A stretch of DNA of 64,000 nt from Sialis fuliginosa. Taxonomy: Eukaryota; Arthropoda; Insecta; Megaloptera; Sialidae. The first letter of the stretch is position 1, and the number at the start of each line of letters is the position of its first letter. Location: positions 4,187,001 to 4,251,000 of the forward strand of contig OY540813.1 in NCBI GenBank assembly GCA_961205875.1, read 5' to 3'. The notes beneath the pieces were generated by a model. That model had not been told where the DNA came from, did no database searches, and saw only the letters and a list, made by a program, of their open reading frames with translations. The translations under genes and the position numbers were made by a program. Shown piece after piece: positions 56,486 to 64,000 of this stretch.

Positions 56486-56659
56486 TCTATACTAATATTA
56501 TAAATGCGAAAGTAACTCTGTTTATTTCTTTTTCACGGATAAACCACTGAACTTATCTTGACGAAATTTGGTAGGGGGATAGCTTGCATCCTGAAGAAGG
56601 ACATAGGCTACTTTTGATTTAAAACATTTTACGCGGGCGAAATCGCGGGTAACAGCTAA
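56486..56659 (+). mobile_element. 174-base minimal Helitron
   Basis: A|TCTATACTAATATTATAAAT ... GCGGGCGAAATCGCGGGTAA CAGCTAA|T. TC start, CTAA end and A/T host flanks are all present. The 3' GCGGG..CGCGGG block and the AAGGACATAGGCTACTTTTG phrase are familiar from lepidopteran Helitrons. Confidence 0.85.
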
Positions 56660-56689
56660 TTCTTCATACTTTACATTATTAAAGATAAT

Positions 56690-56960
56690 ATAAGGATCTT
56701 GGCTTCTGAGTTCTTCTAAATGTAAGAGCTTTGAAGATGTTCACTGCAATGTGTGACGAAACGTTGGCCGATAACACGACCAAATCGACGAGGGTTACAC
56801 CCAGAAGCCAAGATTCATATCAAGATCAACGCGGAAACCTCAAGACTTGTATAAAACTATTGCGCATCAGAAACATTTCTGAAGAAGACTGACATGAGAT
56901 AATGAAAATCGAAACGTCAAGAGAAGAAAAGCGACAACGTGGAGCAAATTTAAAAAAAAC
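56690..56960 (+). repeat. unclassified repeat-like block with GAAACGT motifs
   Basis: An inverted pair GATCTTGGCTTCTG (56696-56709) / CAGAAGCCAAGATT (56812-56825) encloses GACGAAACGTTGGCC. Downstream, GAAGAAGACTGACATGAG and AATCGAAACGTCAAGAG have the style of tails seen in Penelope-like and other retroelements. No coding frame. Identity uncertain. Confidence 0.3.
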
Positions 56961-57483
56961 CATTTACTTAAAACTTGGATAAAATTGTGATGAGTTTTAT
57001 AGGACAATTTAGGGTCAATTCTGACCACACTCAATAGTAAAATTAATTATGTCGAATAATATACCATGGTAACCAATATTACCGTAACTTTAATCGAAAT
57101 ACATAATATTACGACTTAATAATAATTAATAATGTGATATAAATTACGGTAGTATTTAAGTTAAACCGGTTGTACCAAATTTATTCCTATACAACTCAAT
57201 TGTGGGATGGGGAGGGGGGGGGGGGAGTAAAGTGACACACCGGAACGTTTTGGGTAGCGCTGGCTACTGGCAAGTAACAACGGCGGCAGCGAATTCACTG
57301 GCCTTCACATTTATTTCGTCAGGCTTCGCTGGTTTGAATCCGTATTTATTATTACACTTCTCTAGCTTGTTGACCTGTAAAAACACATACTTGCACTTAC
57401 TCGTATCCACATTTGCAGGGGCGGGAAGTTAGGTTTTGGAAAAATGAGTCAAATCGATTTAGTCCATTTTGCAAATAGGTGAT
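56961..57483. other. intron with G-rich tract and unique GC-richer block (57200-57435)
   Basis: A poly-G run stands at 57205-57225. The following block is open for 76 codons on the + strand (57202-57429) and contains GGTTTGAATCC, but no tRNA fold and no splice pair. No gene called. Confidence 0.35.
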
Positions 57484-58409
57484 GTTTTATTTAAAAATAT
57501 CTGCCTAACAGTGAATTGTATACGTGATTCTTTGTTTATTAAAACATTTCTAACAAAATGAATAATATAGGTAATATTATTCTCTCCATTATATAACAAG
57601 TGATTTTTTTTAACGTAATAACTGAAAACGGATGTTTACTCTTGTAAATTTTTGGATTTTTGAATTATTTTTGAAATAAGAAAAAAATGTTTTAGATAAA
57701 AAATGTCGAGTATGTTATTATCTATAATTTATTCCCCATACATTTTTTTCCAACATTTATGATTTAGCCAGAAAGAATTTTTGTATGTAATTATTTAGAT
57801 TCACCTACACAGTTCACTCTCAGTATTACGTATAAGAAAGTCCCATGTTACCTACGGCAAATACACGCACTGTTCAATATCTGTAATACGTATAAGAAAG
57901 TACCATGACACTCATGGCAGATATTTCTCCTCTGTTATGAACCATTTGAATTATAATAATTTTTTTTTCTTCAAAAATTCGTTTTTACAAAAAAATGAAT
58001 AGAACATAAATTATAGGTATAGATATTACCTACATTTTTTAACTTGACCATTTTTCTCTATTTTACACTGTTTCAGAGTAATTCGAAAAATTAAAAAATC
58101 GACGTAGGTAAACATCCGTATCCGGTTGAAAGATCGTTTTCAAAAATAGGACGTTTTCTTCCCAGCCAAAAATTAATCTTAAATATAAAATATCAGCCTT
58201 CTACGATTTGTCGTATTTGAGTTACAGCGCTTACAGACAGACAGACAGACGGACACACAGACATCATGGCGAAAATAGTCAGAAGGGATTCAGGGAAGAT
58301 CAAAATAGATAATTCCGTCAAAATCCGGAGTTCGAAAAAAATCGGCTTCACTATACTTACTTACATATACTAATGTATATTTCATATACATGGTATAAGA
58401 AAGTAAAAA
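57484..58409 (-). repeat. long interspersed repeat J, copy 2 (with a ~190-base insertion)
   Basis: Inverse of 2617-3395 throughout: AACAGTGAATTGTATACGTG, ACGTAATAACTGAAAACGGA, CGACGTAGGTAAACATCCG, GACAGACAGACAGACGGAC (58233-58252), CATATACATGGTATAAG. Between about 57748 and 57938 it has extra sequence with two tail monomers (AATACGTATAAGAAAGT at about 57824 and 57881) absent from copy 1. Confidence 0.75.
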
Positions 58410-58699
58410 TGTGTGTGCAGTTTTATGGAAGTAGATTTAATTTGAGAATTAAATAGATCTGATTCAATTTACGTTAAATCTTTCTCCGTGTGTTGATTCC
58501 CAAAAGGATTTCTTTTATCATTTATGTGAATTTTTAACTCTCAGGATGGAAAAAAAATTATTGATTGATAGTCAAATTAAATAAATCTAAATCTTAAATC
58601 AGTTTAATATCTGTTTAAAGTTTTAAATAAATGCTAAAATCAAAAAGATAACATTATACAGAAGAATATAAAGAAGAGAGGATTGAATCCATTGCTAGA
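58410..58699. other. AT-rich intron, no feature seen
   Basis: No supported feature. Confidence 0.5.
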
Positions 58700-59180
58700 G
58701 GAAATTGATTGTAGTCTTTTTTACGCGTTTTTTTTAATGCAGTGCGATTTTTCATCCAAATTCTGGGATTCTTCGTTTCGGCAAGTGGGGTATCAAATGA
58801 AAGCTGACAATTCAAGGATTATAAATATGTAAACTTCGTGGAACAAGATATCGCACCAGTTCACGAATGGTGCCGAGTTGTATTTTCAGATAGATAGTTA
58901 CGATAATTCTGATAAAAAAATTTAAAAATATATATAAATAAACTTAAATAAATAGAATTGAAAAACAAACTGAATTATTATATCAATTTCTGTCAGATTT
59001 TCGAACTAATTTTCTTTGTGTTTTTTTAGGCATTTATGTTTTCGTGAATTTTAAGAAACTTTTTTATGCTGTTTTTGGCCTATTTACACGGTTTTAATTA
59101 ATTTAATTTTACAATGTAAGTAATGTCTTTTTATGTGCGATTTTTTGTAAACGGTTTTCTGTGGAATAGACCTTACTATA
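58700..59180 (+). repeat. repeat I, copy 2
   Basis: TTTTTTACGCGTTTTTTTTA near the left, then, after unique text, ATCAATTTCTGTCAGATTTT, AATTTTCTTTGTGTTTTTTT, TCGTGAATTTTAAGAAACT, TAATGTCTTTTTATGTGCGA and ACGGTTTTCTGTGGAATAG, matching 45058-45290 in reverse. The terminal CAGCAGG tip is lost. Confidence 0.6.
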
Positions 59181-59499
59181 GTTGGTAAACGTGCTTATTG
59201 GTAAATACAGAAATTTATATTTTCAATTATAAATTCAATATTCTTTGTCTTTTGTATAGCTCACTTATTTTTGGGCATTATGTATAATTATTATTTACTA
59301 TTTACCGTTTAAAAATAAGATTCAAGGGTAGATCTAGAGTTAAATAGTATCATTCCTCTTCCAAACTACAAGATAGTGAATTCATTCATTATGAAAAATC
59401 AACTAAAAAATTTAAGAATATAGTAAATAACTGTAAAACGTTAGGTTAGGTTAATATCACATAAACTGCCCAACCCTACATAGTGCACGTAGTAAACAA
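59181..59499. other. AT-rich intron, no feature seen
   Basis: A GTTAGGTTAGG run at 59441 is a short TTAGG-like match. Confidence 0.45.
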
Positions 59500-59720
59500 T
59501 CATCATCACGCCACCCGAGCACACCCATGTGTATCTGAATGTGTGTGTGTTTGTGTGGGCATGCGCGAGCGCACGCGCTTCACCGCATGATGACGTCACA
59601 CGATCAGCTGTTCAAACCCGATTGTACCACGTGGTCGCGTGTGTTTGTGTGTGTGTGGTAAACGTATAGATCTAGATGGCTGCGACGACGTCGTGTGCCA
59701 GTCGCGAAGTCTGTTTTTTC
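59500..59720. promoter_or_regulatory. CpG-rich island with CRE, E-box and NRF1-type cores; candidate internal promoter
   Basis: The most CpG-rich stretch outside exon 1. It holds a TG/GT tract (about 59540-59557), an NRF1/Ewg core GCGCACGCGC (59569-59578), a perfect CRE TGACGTCA (59591-59598), the E-box CAGCTG (59605-59610), the E-box CACGTG (59628-59633), a second GT tract and ACGACGTCG (59683-59691). ATG at 59676 opens 52 codons (MAATTSCASREVC, then Phe-rich) to TGA. No TIR and no repeat match. Clustered CRE/NRF1/E-box sites are typical of promoters; direction and start site are unknown. Confidence 0.4.
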
Positions 59721-60036
59721 TTCTTCTTTTATAGATTTTTTTGTTTACTTGTTTGTCCACGCTTTCTTTACTACGTATCTGGACAGATTTTTTTGTACGT
59801 AGTTTTTTTATTGCAGATTGTTGGCGCAGTGTGATATTTGGGTTGTTTAAAATATTTACTATCGCGTGGTTTGATAAATTTAAGTTTTTGTTTCAAATTT
59901 AAAGTATAATGCAGATAACTATATATATACAATTTTTCTGCGCTACTATAAAATTCCAATCTAAAAGAACTCCTTTCAGAATAAATGATCTATAGTAACT
60001 GCAATAAAAGAAAATTTGTATTTATTTAAAACAAAA
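59721..60036. other. AT-rich intron, no feature seen
   Basis: No supported feature. Confidence 0.5.
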
Positions 60037-60229
60037 CTATCGCATTGGACCCGTTGTTACCGGGGATATAAATTTAATCTGTAATAAATATTGTTTTTAC
60101 TAATTTTTCCGGCCGATTGCTTTTTTACGACTTCACGAAATTTACACGTGAAAACCGGAATAAAATCTGTTCAGTAGTGCACAGACAGGCATACGTGTCG
60201 GGGGACTAGTATTATACTATATGTATAGA
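60037..60229 (-). mobile_element. 193-base short Helitron (reverse)
   Basis: In reverse: TCTATACATATAGTATAATA, CTAGTCCCCCGACACGTATG, AACAGATTTTATTCCGGTTT, and the end CAACGGGTCCAATGCGATAG. The ends lie between A and T. The terminal ATAG departs from CTRR by one base, a point change. Confidence 0.8.
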
Positions 60230-60465
60230 TTAGGTATATCTATTATATTGTTGAGTAAATTTAAAAAAATAAAAAGTGGAAATTCTAATGTTTCACAGAT
60301 GTTTTATCGTATAGTAAAGGGTTATATGTGTCCTGGTTTTCGGCCAACCCTAGAATTTTTCTTTCCGGAGAGACCAAGTAGAAAACATTTACCTCAGTAG
60401 TTTTATTTTTGTCATAAACAAATTAAATATCAAAAAATACAAATCAAATGGAAACCTAACCACAG
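60230..60465. other. intron, no feature seen
   Basis: Unique sequence. Confidence 0.45.
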
Positions 60466-60711
60466 CTGAGGTAAGAGTCTGGATAGCGCGGATCGTTTTT
60501 TGGTTGATTGTAGTAGCCAAGTCTCACTCACAGCCATATTTTCTGATATTATCAGTCAGTTTCATTAAATATACTTTATATTATTATATTATGTTAAATT
60601 TTAATGGTAGTTTTTTTATAAGTATACTTGCTAAAAATAATACACAAATTATTTTATTAAAACGCCGATTTGGCTAAAAATGGCGACGCTGTCAAGACTC
60701 TAACCTGAGAC
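60466..60711. mobile_element. ~246-base TIR element
   Basis: CTGAGGTAAGAGTCTGGATA GCGC at the left and, inverted, CTCAGGTTAGAGTCTTGACAGCG at the right, about 25 bases with several mismatches. The interior has GGCTAAAAATGGCGACG. No clear target duplication, single copy here. Confidence 0.55.
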
Positions 60712-61404
60712 AATTCTTTAGGATATTTATCGCAAAAAGGGTAATCATGTTCAAGGTTCGATTCGTATCGATAAGAGTATATTTGACTTTTTTAGCCGTC
60801 ACTGCAAGGCATGAAGGTCTGATTTTTCTAAGACAGCCGTGGAAACCGTAGACCAAGACTTTCACTGCTGATTTTGCCTTGAGAAGAGACTACGTTATAT
60901 TGTGCTATTGGGCAATAAGTTTTGTGAAACGAACATATTGTTTTTGTGTGAGTTTGACATCGGACATTTGTAAAGAAATAAAAAATAATCGCGGGTAAAA
61001 CGATCCGTTGTTTTATTGTTTACAAAAGTTGTTAAGAATTGTTGTGTGCTAAGAATAGATGAGATTTGATTTAAGATAGACGTGTCCACTGCTTGAAATG
61101 CCTGATTTAATTCTTTCCGCCACATATCAAACAAAATTCTTTTGTACATTGTTTGTCGTTAAGCTAATTAAAATCTTAATTTTAACAAACTATTTTAAAA
61201 TATGAGAATATGCGACTTATTATATTTTTGATGTTTCTTCGTATCGTTAAAAATATATTAGTATTTTTTTTAATGTCGAATATAAAAAATATAGACACGT
61301 CTTGGTCTGTCAGCTGGAGGCCTCTCGAAGTGACATAATTGCGATGTAAAAAGTAGATTTCTTGCTTTGGCCCTTACAATTGATATTTTTTACACATACC
61401 AATT
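60712..61404. other. intron, no supported gene
   Basis: AGACCAAGAC (60852) and GTCTTGGTCT (61299) form a weak distant inverted pair. The reverse frame at 60895-61149 is unconvincing. Confidence 0.4.
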
Positions 61405-61640
61405 AAAAATCTCGAGAGCAGATCTGCGGTTTAAAAAAATTTTCATGTAATTTTCTATATTATAAATTTACTTCAATAAATTTTTGGGTATTATTTTCGA
61501 GTTTAGCGGTAAAAGATACAAAAATAAGCTTCCTTTTATTAATGTGTAATATACATTTAATAACTGAAAAACTACTGAACCGATTTTAATGCGGTTTTCA
61601 CCAATAGATAAATAATTTTCGTAATAGGTAGTATGGCTCT
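61405..61640 (-). repeat. fragments of repeat P arm and Helitron-like text
   Basis: CTCGAGAGCAGATCTGCGGT and CATGTAATTTTCTATATTAT (61411-61461) follow the outer right arm of palindrome P, well diverged. AACTACTGAACCGATTTTAA and GCGGTTTTCACCAATAGATA (61570-61609) match the 5' part of the Helitron at 40328. Confidence 0.5.
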
Positions 61641-62312
61641 GTCTAGGGTTAAAACATTTTGTTGCTTCAAGCAAATGAATTCTTTTTGTCAGTTTTAACC
61701 AAAGTGATATATAGGAATTCAATATAATTCAAAAAAATATATATAACTTCTCAAGTACATAAGTATTTATCAGCCATGTAATGTTATTAGTTATAACCAA
61801 TTAAAATTTCATAAACATAAAAAACGAAGATGCCAACTAATAAAATATGCCAATTTTCATTACACATGACACTATTTACAACATTTAAACATGATATTAA
61901 CGAGTATACAACATAATGTACATGCAGAACAAATGACAAATAAACAATACATCTCTGTTCATTTGTTCATATAGTAATTTTTCTTTTAATTAACCTTGCA
62001 ACAGCTCGAGTGTGTCGTTTTTCTTTTACACCCACATAAAGTCTGCTGACAAAGAAAATATAATTTAATTGCAGTTATAACCTTCTGGTCGTAGATCATA
62101 ATGGTTTATTGGCAGTTAAGTCACGTCTGCGTTAACCAAATCAATAACATTGCAAATAATGTGACACTAAATCAAACGGCAGTTGTGTTCAGCGTTCAGA
62201 TACATTCTATAAAGTTTTACTTTTTTTTCGCTGAACAGAACTCATCTTTGTTGATAAAATATTGCCGAAACAAAATCATCATTTAAAAGTGTTTCATTGT
62301 TAATGTTTTTGT
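61641..62312. other. AT-rich intron, no feature seen
   Basis: The 61-codon frame at 62101 is not supported as a gene. Confidence 0.5.
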
Positions 62313-62420
62313 AGGGTTTCGTACCTTAAATGAAAAAACGGAACCCTTTTAGGATCACATTGTTGTCTGTTTGTCTGTCCGTCAAGACCAGGGCCGTAAC
62401 TACCACCGAGGCAGCGTAAA
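62313..62420 (+). repeat. GGGTTTCGTACC-type interspersed repeat fused to a hAT-like end
   Basis: GTAGGGTTTCGTACC and AACGGAACCCTTTTAGGATC form a short hairpin-like head followed by GTCTGTTTGTCTGTCCGTCA, a layout common in arthropod (especially lepidopteran) repeats. Directly after comes CAGGGCCGTAACTACC (62389-62404), which looks like a hAT terminus. Neither has a visible partner. Confidence 0.5.
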
Positions 62421-62799
62421 AATTGGGGTCGGCAAGATTGAGGAACAAAAAAAGGTCATTGAAATTGTGAATTGAATAATATGTTATTGTATTTATATTT
62501 CACGTTATTTCCTAAACCAAAAGACCAAATTGGATTCTGTAAAGGGTAAACTATATCTACATTAAGTACTTATGACGATGAAATCATTTATTTCGATAAG
62601 GATTAATGTTTTGCAGGTCATAAATCCACGTCAACAGAACCCAAATATTTTTAATTTTCTTTGTAACATAAAAGCAGTCATTGTGGCTTTAATACAAAAG
62701 TTAGATGTATGGTGTCGCGGACTTTATTGTAGGACTTTTGATTCTACACAATTCTTTAATACATTATTTTGTTCTATATTGAACGGTTTAGGCAGCGTA
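62421..62799. other. intron, no supported feature
   Basis: Part of a 104-codon + frame (62572-62886) that continues into repeat G. No domain, not called as a gene. Confidence 0.4.
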
Positions 62800-62945
62800 T
62801 TGCAAAACAGCGCGCTGACGCGACGGCAGAATTTTTTCCGACTTGATTTACTATTATCGTCACTGCTTAGTTGTAATGTTATCTAACGTAACAAAATATA
62901 GCCTATAACCTGGCTAGAGAACGTACTCTCTAAAGCAATATTGTC
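62800..62945 (+). repeat. repeat G, copy 2 (fragment)
   Basis: CAGCGCGCTGACGCGACGGC, TTTTTTCCGACTTGATTTAC, TATTATCGTCACTGCTTAG, TATCTAACGTAACAAAATAT and CCTGGCTAGAGAACGTA match 42885-43005 in the same orientation. Confidence 0.65.
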
Positions 62946-64000
62946 AGATGTAAACAATAAATTCTCTGATTTAAACAATATTTTCTCTTGGTTTAATTAA
63001 ACTTTTTTATGCGTTTGATTTCTTATTTAGTTACACGTGTAATTATAATTTATCCACAAAACTTCTTTTTGCATCTGTCTGTGTTTTATGAAGCTTTTTA
63101 ACCTTCCAAATGAAAACGTCCTTGGTCTATTTTTAGTGTTCTGCAAGTTCTAATTAATTTAATGCCAGTACCTAGGTAATTTGTTAAACTATTATACTAA
63201 CAAAGCATTTATTAATTATCTCGTTTTAAGTTAACTTGAAAAAAATACAGCACGCGTGGGCAGTACTGAATTCTGAGAGTTTACTCCGGGAGATAGAGGG
63301 GGGTAGATGAAAATTCCGGAGAGGATAAAATTTTAAATAAATTTATATTTTCTGGAGGTGAAATCAGTAATTTTCGAACGTTGTCTAGGCTTGTAGAGGT
63401 GCAAATAAAAGAGTATAGAACATTTTTTAATACTTTTATAAATTATTTATATTTTTGTTTGTGGAGGAAATCTCCTACTACGTGAGGGTAAGTTTTATTA
63501 TAGTTTATAAATTATTTAAAGTTTACATTTTCTTAAATGCAACTAAAATCAAGGTACACTATCTGTCTGAAAAATTGCAATATTTTCTTTATTGTTACTT
63601 TTGAATCATATTGCTTAAATTTCTGGCATTTCGTAATAAATGAGGTCAGTTTAACAACGTGTGTAATTGAAAATCTTGTTTGTTGTTTATGATAAATGAT
63701 AACACAACTGTTAGAAATATACGTGCATTTTTGTTTACGACCAAAAAAAATACCAAAGTAATTGTTTCAATTAAAATTTAGAATGAAATCGTAAATTGTG
63801 TTTAAAAAATTAATAAATATGCCAATTGATAACGAAATTAAATTTATAATGTTTTGTTATCTGAAACTAAATTGAAAGTGTTATTTATTGCATTCGTAAT
63901 GGCAAATACATTACTGTGTGAAAGTAAATGTTATTTTGTTAATATTGGAACGAAATTGAATTACTCATACTTCTAATTATAAATACCTATTGTATTTGTA
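62946..64000. other. AT-rich intron to the window end
   Basis: The GC-richer patch 63250-63350 (GTGGGCAGTACTGAATTCTG, TTTACTCCGGGAGATAGAG) is unique. A donor-like GAG|GGTAAGTT at 63485 has only a weak acceptor upstream, so no exon is called. Confidence 0.4.

Noticed and set aside
57300..57345. GGTTTGAATCC, resembling a tRNA/SINE B box
   Set aside because: The T-stem does not pair and there is no properly spaced A box or acceptor stem.
62572..62886. 104-codon + strand frame
   Set aside because: The last third is repeat G; no domain or splice context.
63440..63500. Possible small exon ending at GAGG|GTAAGTT
   Set aside because: The upstream acceptor is weak and the stretch is largely a short palindrome (AGGAAATCTCCT).

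Overview
The window looks like eukaryotic, insect-type nuclear DNA and is strongly AT-rich. It carries (TTAGG)n, the arthropod telomere motif, at 3338-3357. It also has short Helitrons with TC...CTRR ends inserted between A and T, many small terminal-inverted-repeat (TIR) elements, and interspersed repeats built on GTCTGTC/GTCCGTC runs. The wording of the 174-base Helitron at 56486-56659 and of the GTAGGGTTTCGTACC repeat at 62313 resembles elements I know from Lepidoptera. I treat that order as a moderate guess only. There are no bacterial features: no operons, ribosome binding sites, rRNA or CRISPR.

The only convincing protein-coding sequence is one GC-rich first coding exon on the + strand (994-1246). 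It encodes 84 residues plus one base and stops at a good splice donor. I cannot name the gene. Everything to its right is best read as one very long intron (more than 62 kb) or as intron plus regulatory DNA. A second, non-repetitive 59-base candidate exon lies at 35821-35879. It has excellent splice sites on both sides. Joined to exon 1 it stops at once, but the stop overlaps a new ATG whose reading frame leaves the exon in the same phase as exon 1. It is therefore a candidate cassette, poison or alternative-start exon. The other open frames are short (below about 135 codons), low in complexity, or lie inside repeats, and I do not believe they are genes.

Layout: 1-1250 is upstream/5' UTR plus exon 1. 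The stretch 1.4-28 kb is dense in non-autonomous DNA elements: a TA-flanked family with AGGTACTGGCACCAGT ends, a 369-base fold-back element flanked by ATT, PIF/Harbinger-like TGTCCGG elements, hAT remnants and several single-copy TIR elements. It also holds three local tandem duplications. The stretch 28-38 kb has fewer repeats and contains the candidate exon and two or three GC-rich non-repetitive islands that could be regulatory. The stretch 39-45 kb holds a Helitron nested in a hAT element with a perfect 8-base target duplication, plus more family copies. The stretch 46-58 kb holds two copies of a roughly 740-base near-palindrome attached to a single hAT-type end. The stretch 59.5-59.7 kb is a CpG-rich island with perfect CRE, E-box and NRF1-type core motifs and could be an internal promoter. 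The last 4 kb is mostly plain AT-rich sequence.

There is no gene network to describe. The window is a long-intron landscape shaped by repeated insertion, nesting and decay of small transposons around one 5' exon. Family names such as A, B, C and P are local labels used only in this annotation.
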